Shown piece by piece: positions 1 to 10,600 of a DNA stretch of 24,597 bases. Position 1 is the stretch's first letter. Each line of letters opens with the position of its first letter. The stretch is from Apostichopus californicus. Taxonomy: Eukaryota > Echinodermata > Holothuroidea > Aspidochirotida > Stichopodidae. A program made the position numbers and the translations under genes. The stretch spans positions 1 to 24,597 of the forward strand of contig JAIPMN010004800.1 in the NCBI GenBank assembly GCA_020650975.1, read 5' to 3'. The notes below the pieces were generated by a model. It was not told where the DNA came from. It worked only from the letters and a program-made list of their open reading frames with translations, and made no database searches.

Positions 1-112
1 TGAGAGTCTGATATATTTTGTGTGTATTTTATGTACTGTACGTATGTTTTATATTGTGAGCAATCAATTGCCCAGTTTGGGATGCAATAAAGAGAATCTG
101 AATCTGAATCTA
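1..112 (+). mobile_element. Probable 3' end of a non-LTR retrotransposon
   Basis: An AT-rich 3'UTR-like stretch ends with AATAAA at 86-91, followed by a short AATCTG-type tandem tail (93-111). A poly(A) signal followed by a simple-repeat tail is typical of the 3' end of some animal LINEs. The rest would lie outside the window to the left, and no reverse transcriptase is visible here. Confidence 0.4.
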
Positions 113-1370
113 AATGGGGCACGCGCCATCCCAGTTTCGAGAAAAATCTCAAAAATGTCCCCATTTTTGCTATTAATTACAAGTACCCATTTCTTGGTAA
201 CAAAAAGTATCTTTTCCATTCTCGGGGGAGAAGAATGTGTCATTTTGTTTATTTACAATTTTCTCCTTTCTTGAAAACTGTAAAAGAAAAAAGAGCCCGG
301 TTTTGCAAAACTTATTCTGAGACCTGTCATTAATTTTGTATCTTACTCCGAAAGTCGTTCAACAAAGTCGAAGCTTTCTGGCGATGATTTGCTACAGCTC
401 TTTAGCCAAATTTGAGTCCACTAAGGCCTATATAACTAACCTAATGTTGGCATTGGCACACATACAACGTAGACTACGACATGTTACCATAAGGTAACAA
501 ATGTTTTAGATAACTGGTTTAACCAGTCAAATATACCTTGTTGGAACAAACAAAAAAGGCTTGTTTTTGTCTGTACTTCAACGACACTGCCTAAAAAATA
601 GTGACAAGGGGTTTACAATAGACAGCCCTCCCGCCCCCCCCCCCCCACATATACACACTGTGACACATACACCTCGTCAAAGAAGTTGTTTCCTACAATG
701 TGGAACTGTGCGGCGTCCATTGATGTAGAATGGAGTAAACATAATTTAAGCAATAAATACATGAAATTGGGGTTAGCAAAATACCACTGAAATATATTTA
801 CTGAATAAAATACCCATGATTGAAAATATCAGAACTACTGTACGAAATGTTGTCTGCGAGAAAATGAGGGCGGTATTGAAGAACTTAGCATGCATAGAAT
901 CCGGATGTGTGACCTGATTAATTTGCAGATAACGTTGCAAGGGTCCTACCAGTACCTCGTAAGATTTGTCACGGGGGTACTACTCGTCAGGTTGGCTTTT
1001 TATATACTTTCTTGAGTAGTAGAAGTAGAACTATATTTCAGGAAACATGAAAAATACGTGTGTTCTGTATACGTCTTCTGCCGTGCAAGCAGTTATTTTC
1101 GCTATAGATATTTTTTTCACTATTGTTTTTTATTTAATTAAAGCCAACTTACGTGACCCCTATCAACAACTGTATTACTGGTAACTGGTACTAAGGTACA
1201 TGGACTATTGTATAGGGGTTAAATATTTCTGTATCAAACACAACACATTTTAACATTTATACACATATCAACATTTACTTATTTAAACGTACCAAGTACA
1301 ATTTTAATGTTCCTTTGATAATTTTATTCTACCTAATGAATGTTTTCTCTAACGTTGACAAACAGTGCAG
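113..1370. other. Intergenic, no gene seen
   Basis: AT-rich sequence without a convincing coding region. It includes two close palindromes (482-499 and 513-527) and a run of 13 C at 634-646. Confidence 0.6.
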
Positions 1371-1740
1371 GCCCTACGATTTAGTAAAAGCATGTTTGCC
1401 ACCGCTTGCCAAACAACGAAGTCTTCGGCTTTGAGCACAGCATTTCTGTGTGTTGCCGTGTTGGACGAATCTAACCGTAACAGGTATTAGCGACTTTACG
1501 ATCCGGGTTATAGTCATTGCCGACGTCGCAACTTTGCAGTCCCCGCCTCTCACAATTTTGCAAGGTCGATAAAAGTTTATCTTTCCCTGATCTTCTGTAT
1601 CCAGAAACAGTAAAAGAAGTATATGTGTGGCGCTCTGTTGAATTAACTAACGTGAGCCTCTGTAGCGTTGATTGTAAACATGTGGTTGACTCAGTCCTGT
1701 ATATATTACTGTATGAAGTGAAATGTCAGTGGTGAATGTT
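1371..1740. promoter_or_regulatory. CpG-richer patch, possible distal promoter or 5' untranslated exon
   Basis: CG dinucleotides are clearly denser than in the surroundings (roughly a dozen within 1385-1570). The patch includes the palindrome CGACGTCG and a CCCCGCC GC-box-like site. A possible donor (AACAG/GTATTA) at 1481-1486 would allow a 5' untranslated exon. Nothing proves transcription, and it could serve SWT1 or nothing. Confidence 0.2.
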
Positions 1741-2600
1741 TACATATACGCTTAGCGTGAAGTTTATGGGAATGTCAATAATACCCAGGAGCGTGCAAAT
1801 GAGAGACGAAACTGGAATGACAGTTGACATTCCCCCTTTCCGTGACTATTTTGTTATTCGTAAGTAGGATCTAGCCTAGGCCTAGTTTGAGCCTGTAGTA
1901 GCCTATAACTAAGTATAAATTACTTTAATACTAGGCTAGTTAAAGTTATGCCCAGTCTAGGCTAGCTTAAACTAGGCCCAGGGTCAAATTGTTTATGCAG
2001 ACTATGCATCCATAGCCACATCTTACGTTAGGGTAACGTTAGGCATTGCCAATGCAGCAACTGGTCTCAATAACATTAAAAATGGCAGATATTGCTATTG
2101 CAAATGTTGCCAAGGGCAGCCATAAAAGGCACAGTTCAAATTTGGAGCAATAAATATAGAATACCCCGCCACTCGAAAATGGGGGCCGTTTCATTCGGCC
2201 AGTGGTACATCCCAGTACATTCATGTTACCCGATGGCGGTAAGCACTTTTTGTATGACGGAAAGAGCACATTATTGTGGGTGCACTGTAGGCCTATACGC
2301 ATTTTATATTGCTTCCCGAATAGGAACAAAACTTATGGCTGAAAGGTATGGCGATATGTACCTATGGCGGAATGGCACTAGATCATTGACGATGTAGCCT
2401 ACTACACCGTCACTGACGTGTTGGGCAGGTATTTTATAGTTGTACCCACAATTCTGCTAGGCCTAATTATGCTGGCTGGGCTTAAGCCATCCCAAACCTG
2501 CCAGAAGATATCCAACTTACAGCACAAGGCCATAGAGGACCAATTGCCTTGATTTCATACTTCGACTAGGCCTGGGCCCTGCTTAGCAAAATCTGTTGTT
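1741..2600. other. Intergenic stretch rich in TAGGCCT/CTAGGC words
   Basis: Variants of CTAGGCCTAG and TAGGCTAG recur at 1870-1980, and more occur at 2286-2295, 2457-2463 and 2566-2574. Overlapping open frames of about 100 codons on both strands at 2039-2397 resemble no protein I know and are probably chance. Confidence 0.5.
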
Positions 2601-4260
2601 AAGCAAAAGTGAACGTCTACATTAAACAGTTATGCTTAAAAGAAGCTGTGGCATCCTGACAACTATAAGTACTCACAATGATGGTTTATCTGCCTGCCAT
2701 TGTAAGATTACTTTCGTGGGCCATCATTTTACGAATTACGGCTGTTACCAAATGCAGTGCTTCTCACAAAAGTCACAGACTGGGTGAATTAGGCCTTTTT
2801 CAAGCCCAACTGGTTCAGTTATCATTATTTCTAGGTAGGATTGTTCCATTTAGTTATAATAGGAGTAATTACAGTGACAGAGTTGTTTGTCATTCTCAAA
2901 TTATTTTGATAACAAAAGACATTTCACATTCCTTTCTTATTTTAATACAGTTTTGGTTACAATGCCAAAGGCTCAGTAACCTTTCTGATCATTCTGGTGA
3001 GCGAGTTTGTGTGTTTATGTGATGGCTGGCTTGTAAACAACCACAAGTTGAATCAATGTCATACTGATGTAAATAGGCTCCATTTCCTGTTTTTAATCAA
3101 TAAGCTGCTGGCTTCACAGTTTACTTAAGATACTGCATCAGAACAGAAGTTGTTTCTTCTGCAGTTTTTGTATACATTAGGTGTCCATTAGCTTATGGGT
3201 TGCCTCTTTAGTACAGGACTCCCTTGTTCTTAGAAAAGTGGCATCATCATTGCTGTGGTCAGCATTTTCTGGTAGCAACTTCAATCAGGAGATCTCTAAA
3301 GGATTTGTTAGAGAAAGTAACTTTCCTGATTGGGTACTGTATCCTCCCTCCATTGTTTGCCCCCTCTCTTTAGTTACACAAAGAAATTGCTGGGTAAGCC
3401 AAGTGGCTGTAGAGCACCTTAACCCCCCAAGCCATGAGGACATAGATTTAGTGATATTGAAATATAAATCAATTGTTACCTCGGATACGTACCACCATTG
3501 GAGTCTCCACAGAAGCCTAGCTCCCGGCTATTACAGGAACCCTTCAACACTATTTTTAATATTCACTCTCCGTTGTCATCACATGGGAGGATTTATTAAC
3601 ATTCTAATTGGAGGACACTTACTTTACTTCGCCTTTATATATAGCCCGCCATTGTTGTCCCTTTGGAACTTTACTTTATTTCACATTTCTATTGGATGGA
3701 CTTCAAATTCCAAACTTTGTAGGAAGTACAGTATAGCCTGAATTCTACTCTATCTTGCCTGAATTCGACTCTATCTGCCCGGATTCTACTCTTGACAGCC
3801 TGCATGCAGAACAACCAATTTCTTGACTTTTGCTTAGCAGTAGGTTGTGAAAATATTTCACACTGTATAAACAATGTCATGTAACTTTCATTCATTAAAT
3901 TTTTAAAGGGATGGTTCAGAGCAGAGCTGATTTGCTAGCTCAAAATTTCTAAAAGAAAATGTCCTTTTTTTTCATACATATGTGTGTGTCTATATTTCAC
4001 ATATTCGTTCTGGATATTGGAGCATTTTGGATTAAAAGTTCTATAATGTAAAATCCTTACCATGAAGTGGTTCATGCCCACAGTGAAGTGTACAAATAGG
4101 AGCTTGAATTCTTGGACAATTTTAACTAATTCCTGGTATCTTCTCTTATATGTTATTGTTGCTGCATTAGTCAATAGATAATCCCTCTTCATTGTGGTCT
4201 GCACAAAGTTCATGACTATTAACATGATGGCTTACCACACTATGAATATGTTTGGGACTT
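2601..4260. other. Intergenic, no gene recognised
   Basis: One 186-codon open frame (3181-3741, + strand, non-ATG start) has no recognisable motif. Three direct copies of a 20-21 bp unit, GCCTGAATTCTACTCTATCT, lie at 3736-3796. Otherwise AT-rich unique sequence. Confidence 0.5.
3736..3796. repeat. Three-copy 20-bp direct repeat
   Basis: Units start at 3736, 3757 and 3777. The first two differ by one base plus one extra T, and the third is more diverged (GCCCGGATTCTACTCTTGAC). Confidence 0.8.
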
Positions 4261-4265
4261 TTGGC

Positions 4266-4340
4266 ATCCGGAACCACTCAATGTTTTTCGTTTCCGGTAA
4301 TTCATGTTATAAAAAGAGATTCTGACAATTTCAGTTGTCG
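4266..4340 (+). promoter_or_regulatory. Candidate SWT1 core promoter
   Basis: Two ETS-type sites, CCGGAA at 4268-4273 and its reverse TTCCGG at 4291-4296, are followed by TATAAAAAG at 4308-4316 and an Inr-like TCAGTT at 4331-4336. The TATA-to-Inr distance of about 25 is a little short. If the start is near 4333, the leader is about 140 nt and unspliced. The competing view is an acceptor just before the ATG (CAG ending 4466, after TTTTCCTCCTCG), with a leader exon further upstream. Confidence 0.35.
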
Positions 4341-4373
4341 TTTTTTTTTTGTCAACTCAAACAAACAACTGTG

Positions 4374-4523
4374 ATGTTCTACAATAACCCTAATAAATTA
4401 TTAGAAAAAAACAACCACAGAACCGCATTCTTTAATTGTTTACATATTTTCCTCCTCGCAAGCCAGCATCGTGATGGAAGGTCTGGCCACAAAGAAACCA
4501 ATGTTACCCTATGGCTGGATTGA
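4374..4523 (+). other. Upstream ORF overlapping the SWT1 start
   Basis: An ATG at 4374 opens a 49-codon frame that ends at TGA 4521-4523, 50 nt inside the SWT1 coding sequence and in another frame. It matters only if the leader is contiguous with exon 1. If a leader exon is spliced at about 4466, this ATG is removed. Confidence 0.4.
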
Positions 4524-4605
4524 GAGGATCTCGAAGACATTTCCTAACAGGGTCTACTATTTCAATACGATGACTGGAGCATCCACTTGGATAGTACCTT
4601 TCATG
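4474..4605 (+). CDS. SWT1: SWT1 coding exon 1: start codon and WW domain
   Basis: It encodes residues 1-44. The WW signature is clear: LPYGW (W15), RVYYFN (Y28, Y29, F30, N31), then TG.STW (W39) and P42. The Trp-Trp spacing is 24, a slightly long first loop, and the RxS...RVYYFN pattern resembles the WW domain of Pin1. The donor after ATG at 4605 is GTTTGT and leaves phase 0. Another donor at 4594 (GTACCT) is also in phase but would remove P42. Intron 1 (1,442 bp) contains a run of 12 G at 5393-5404 and nothing else I recognise. Confidence 0.8.
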
Positions 4606-7600
4606 GTTTGTTGCGCATCCCTTACGTTTACTTTTATTGGCTGTTGTAATAAGATAGATTAGACATCTCGGGGGATGGTCTGCAAAATGTGGGGCACCTC
4701 CCACCAAAAGTGGGGCCACAAAAAATTATGGGTGGGTCACAGGATTTTCCAAATGTCTGAAAATCTATCTACATATTTGGGGCTTGCTGGTAGAGATTTA
4801 AATAAGTTGATTTTGTTAACATCATAGTCCAAGTTTTCTTGCATGCATTCTTTGCAATCATTCTGTGTGGTGGGGGTCTGCTTGGGTGTCGGTTCCAGTC
4901 TATACGTTAGACCCTGTAGTGCCTCTTTTAAGAAATTTTTAGTATGGAAGCTACTTATCGGTTGGCACGTAGAGTACCGCAATATTTTTCCCAGGCCTCG
5001 AAAGTTGCATCTAAACATTCTTTATTTGGAGATCTCATGTTTTACACACTTCCAAAAACGAGAGGTAAAACTTTAGAAAAAAAATTATTCGGTAAAATCA
5101 CATTGTATGGGAAAAGTAGGACTTTTATGTTACCTTATAAGCACTGCTTTATTCAATGTTTCACAGGCAATTAAAGGTAATCATATTTTGATAAGTGATT
5201 CTGTGGGTCCATAAGGGTTAGTTGTAATCATTGTTGTAACATCAATAACCAGATAAAAGTGCACGCTATGGCACTCTGATGGTAGCGGTAGTGTATATAT
5301 GCTGAGGGGAAACCATATGAGGATTTTAAATGTAAATTATTGTTAGGTTTGTGTTATCATTATTTGTTTCACATTCCAAAATGGGACCTACTGGGGGGGG
5401 GGGGAGGCCCCCTAGTTAGTATGTTAAAAAAGCCCCTGAGATCCTGGATCATGGGCTTAAAATTTGGCTCACTGACCTAAGTGACATAATTCACACCTAT
5501 CTCTGTGTTCAGAATTCTCAGAGTTCGTAGCTGTTAACAATCATACTTTTAATGGTAAGTTGATCCACGAATGAGGTCTTAAAAATTGCCTCCAAATTGT
5601 GTCAAGAGTGAATAACTCGGAAGAAGAAGTGTTCAGTTTTTCTTCAATAAGCCCGATTTCAGAAAGGAGCTGTGAAACAAACCAAATATACAGGATTTGT
5701 ACAGTTTCCTTTCAAGAAAAAATCAGCTGTGACTTAAGTAAGTAATTTGTCGGGGACAACTAGCATCAAGTTTGAAGTGTAACACTGGTAGGAAGATATC
5801 ATAACAGAATTTAAAAAACAAAACCAAACATGGTCAAAAACACAGTTGTAGGAATGGAAACTTGTGGTTTTATGATGGTAATGATCCCTCCGTTGGTGTT
5901 TGTTCCATGAACTTCCATCCTCAGTAATATGTGAACAAAATGCAGTTCTGGTGCACTTTTGTACCTTAACTCATATTCTAACCTTCCATCATCTTCTTTC
6001 TCTCTAACTTTTAAACTCTTTTCCTCAATTTTGGGCTGTCTGTTCAGCTGAAGGGTGAGAGGGACAAGGCCAAACGGAAGAAGGACGAGAGGGCCAAGTT
6101 GAAGAAGAGGTCCAGGCTTTCACAAGAGAGAGATAGTGGCATCAGCTCAACCACTGGAGGGTCCGTATCTCCACACGACCTTAAGCGTACCACACCGCAG
6201 AGGAAAGATGATTCAGAAGAATTCATCCAGGCTGAATTCTCTCCCACGTTTTCACCGAGGTCTGCCAGCGATGACGACGGTCTGGATCTTCCGAACGGTG
6301 ACGACCGGGAAAATGCACCCTTGTGGTCAGATTTTATGAACGGCTACATCCAAGGAAACGGTGACGTTTTGGAAACAGACTTATTGGACAGCGTCACAGG
6401 GGCGACTAGCTCTTTGTTTGACACGGAACCGACCGACAGTCGTAAAGAAGATATCGGCGACCCTCTGAGAGGTAAACCGGAACAATATCCCAGTATGGGG
6501 AATCATGAAACGACCAGTTCGATGGATCTTGAAAACCGTTTGGTTACACCCAGACGGAGGATAGAGGAGTTTCCTGAGCACGAAATTACCGAGAAAGTTC
6601 TGACCGGTGATAAAGTGGGTGGACATCTGCCGGTCGGTTCTAGCCGAAGAGTAGAGAAGGTGAAAATTACGCCTTTCAGGAGACACTCGGATCATGATCC
6701 GTTGGTGTGGGAGAAACATGTACAGGAACAACGAGATACACGAGGGAAAAGAAAACGTGCGGCGTCGAGTAGCAGGGCCACGGAAAACAGTAGAGAGGGA
6801 CCTCCGAGAAGATCTGTCAAAGACAGGCTCGGCTGGAAGAACTACAAGCAAGAAAAGAGCAGATCCCGGGACAAACAGTCGAGTCCCAGAGGTAGAGGTA
6901 GAGCGGACAGAGGTGAAGAAAAACAGATGAGTCCCAGGGGTAGAGGCAGGCTGAAGAAGGTCAGTGAGAGTGAGAGCAGAGAGGAAAATAATAATGTGAA
7001 GAAGAAGACAGGAGAGAGGAGAAGATTATTGACCTCGTGGGAGGAGGAGGATGCAACGATGGGAAACGACAAAACAACTCAGGAAGAGAAGACTGGCACG
7101 CCGATGGAGACCGGTGACACGATCAAAGACTTTAAAACAGGAGGAGTCAGAAAGAGCACAAAACCTAAAAGTGAGTCATAACTTATATAAATCTTTCTGT
7201 TACTGTTCTCTCCTTCTCTGTCTCATGTAACATTTGACACCGAAATTAAAAAAAAAGTCGCTCCCAGTCTTGATTGGATAACAATTGATTAAATTCTTGA
7301 TATCCTCAGGAACCATTGTTTCTTTTTTTTTCACAAGAAATCATGAAATTTATTGATAACCTAAGACTTTTGATCCGTTTTGGTAGCAAAGACATCCAGA
7401 CTTGAAACAAAATGGGTTTTAAATTAATGATCAGTTTTCTTCATCTTTGATTCTGAAAACTTGTGAGTTGTGTAATGGGCTTGTGGAAATGATGGGTTTA
7501 ATAATGAATATAGGTTTGATGGAGCATGCATGAATATTCAGTATTAATAATGATAATAACAATGATGTAGATTTATATAGCGCCACTCCAGGAAACGAGT

Positions 7601-10600
7601 AGCCTGCCCATGGCGCTATTAAACTACTGTGTGTAATAGTCATGCCAAATAGGACCCAAATGCTCTCACGTATCAAATAAATAAGCATGTATCGCAAAAT
7701 GCTCATGGCCTGTCGTTGTAACTTGCATATGATTATCTGCGTCTACAGCACCTGTCCAAGGCCCACCTCCAGTGGAATACAGCGGCCCTTTAACCGTCTT
7801 CTCATCCGAGGGCCTCGAGGACATGGAGGTGGACATTACTGGGTCAAATCTGTCGCAAACACAAATCCAATCCAAGGTATGCCACAACAGTCTGACACGT
7901 AGTCTCTTGTTCTCCTTTGAACAGAACCTGTGATCTAATAAGGTCGTTGGTTGATGTACTCCTCCTCTCAGGCTAATAACTTGGTTAAAGCTGGACTTGT
8001 CATCTGTGAGCAAGCCACAGAACTTGGATCTGATTGGTCTTCAAAATTTGTAAAGGAAATTCAAAATGAGCGAAAAAAGTTCAATTGGTTTGCTCCTCCA
8101 TGAAGGGTTCCAACTGAGAGTAAAACTGCAGTTAGCACCAAGCATCAGATTTTCTGCCCTCTTGTCCATAATTTAATTTCCATTTTATTATACAGAGTTC
8201 CGTTCAAAGGTTCTCTTTGGAGATCCGGCTTTAGAATTCAAAATGACTTCGAGATGGTTTAGCATCATGATTGATCTCTAGAGTAAGGCAAAATATGTCA
8301 CCAAAACAGAACTAGCACTGTTCAATACAGGTAACAAAAGCCTACAATTGGATTAACAACCTTCCTTTACTGGTTTCTAACCTCTGGACAGACAAACACT
8401 CTGCATAGCCTAGTTGGATAGGGTGTCCGCATATACAGCTGGAGGCCCGGGTTCGAATCTCGGTGGAGGCTGGTAGTTTTCTCACTGTTCTGGAGTTTCC
8501 AACTCATTACCGCTTCAAAATTGCCTTGTAAGAGGGTCTCATAATGCATTTAAACATCAGGGTGATCATGATATAAAGATCTGTATTTATTTTGGCAATT
8601 GGGTGACCACTTCTTGTTTTTCATGGTATATTTTGGAAAAAATGTGAGTCACATTGACCTAGAAATTTTCTGCCTCTCTCTCCTAGAAATTGAACATTAT
8701 CCTGGACACCAACATTCTGTTGAGCTATTTGAACTTTGTTGAAGAGCTGAGAGATCAGTATATACCAGGTAAGTTGTCATGGTGATAATCGCTAAGGACA
8801 AAAGGTACCAGCTGTTGCCTGCTTAGGTGGTGTAAGTAATAATTTATATGATAATCTGTTAGATTATAAAATCAAATATAAATACCTAGATGATAGGGAC
8901 AAAATGAAACTGAGGTTTTTTGCTTGATATTTGCAAAATGGGAGGATTGTCTTGTTTTCTTTGCTAGAGTGTAGTTTGCCATTGTAATGGACATTACATT
9001 GACAGTGTGTGACATAACAATAGTCATAGTACTGCAAAGTGATCCGGCAGTTATTCTTGTGTGTACTGAAAGTGGTGCTAACCAATATCTATTTGAAACA
9101 TAACTTACTGATGGTCCTGGAACCAGTCAAAGATAAAAAGATGCTTTGTGGTCTTTGGTGTTGTTTCATTTATGTCCAGGCCAGCAATATGAATGTACAG
9201 TACTCTTGGATTTTCTGGACAGAAAATATGGTTTGTCAAAGTGCAACGACTTCTTGGTGAATTAACCATTTCCCATGAAAACCTAGCGGCATGAGAAAGT
9301 CCATGGCAAGAAGATGGGACAAAATTATTTTCGAGGGGTTTTCAAAATTGTGATTAATAAAGTTGAAACTAAATAAATTGAATGAGTTGTTTGCAACTTC
9401 CAACAAGTTGAAAGTTTGTTGCATTTTCAAGGTCTTGTGTTGAGGTGAATCTTAGTTATAACTTGAAAGCCAAGGTCTAACAAGTTCACAATCAGTTGTT
9501 ACTGGACTAAGCTACCATAGTGCATCATTTGTTACCTGGAATGTTTTGTTGATGTTTTTTAAAAATAAGTTTTTTTTATTACAGTCGACTTGAACCTTCC
9601 TTTATTACATCTTTTCAAAGTTGTTTTTATTAATGTTATTCAGTATCTTTGATCTTCTGTTTTAAATTTCTGATTTCTTTGTAGGTTTTGGGAGGCCAAT
9701 GCTGGTAATACCATGGATTGTACTACATGAGTTAGATTGCCTCAAGGTAAGGGTTTGCTATGCTTCGAATAAAACTTGCCAAGTTCATTTTATACTTTTT
9801 ATAATTCAGTTTTTCTACCTTTCCATAGAATTAGTTGGAGGATTTGAATGGGCTGGGGGGGGGGGTGGGGGAAGGGTAGGGTGGGGAGGGTGTTAGGTAG
9901 GCATTGACAAGAATGGTGGGACATGGAGGAATTATTGATTACATACAAACATGCCATTTGTATCTTATGAAGAAATCTATATCAAAAATGGTAATGTGAA
10001 ATTGTAACCAAGTTCTGTTAAGGTAGCATCAGTTAAGGCGACATCAGTTGAGGAGAGGTGAGACTGGTTCTGAAAACTTGTTAACAGTTTTTTTACACTT
10101 TGTTAAAAGGGTCAGGGGAAATTATTTCTACCAGTCCTTTCTCCACCTCAGTGATATTTGCTTTAAAACAAAACTATATATGAAGGGGGTTAAGATTCCT
10201 TAAAAAAAAAATCTGTAATTTTCTGTCCCCTGTTATGGTGTTGATGTGATGTTAACTTTAAATGTTAGTTTTTGAAGAGAGGGATGCAAATGTTTGAAAA
10301 TAGTGTGATTTTATTCAAAAAGTTATTGTTGTAAAGTTAAGTTATTTAAGAATATTAAACAAGTGATATAAAGTGTAACAATTTATAAATATTCAAAGCT
10401 AATTTGTTTATTTCCTATTGTTAGACAAAACGTCCTTGGAATTGACCATTTCTGTTTTTTTTTTTAAATTTGTCTTTTGCTCTCTTTAAACAGGAAGGAA
10501 AGCCATCAGACTTGAAGGTAAGTTGGCTTTTACTTAAGTTCAGTTGATCCCGAGTTCACCTTGACAGAAGCCAAATTATGTAGACACTAGTGAATTACTT

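Noticed and set aside
2039..2397. About 100-codon ORFs on both strands
   Set aside because: Antisense overlap of equal length, no motif, and no splice context.
3181..3741. 186-codon + strand open frame upstream of SWT1
   Set aside because: It starts at a non-ATG codon, shows no domain, repeat or splice pattern, and resembles no protein I know. A chance opening is the simpler reading.
4737..5174. Overlapping ORFs on both strands within intron 1, one with a mitochondrial-presequence look (MEATYRLARRVPQYFSQASK)
   Set aside because: No family match, no continuing exon, and frames break on both strands. It may be an old repeat or pseudogene fragment, but I cannot support that.
6381..6851. 156-codon minus-strand ORF opposite SWT1 exon 2
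   Set aside because: It is a shadow of the charged exon 2 frame; the + strand frame fits SWT1 and its splice phases.
8398..8475. Functional tRNA gene
   Set aside because: The T arm and A/B boxes are good, but the acceptor stem does not pair and the anticodon stem is mismatched.
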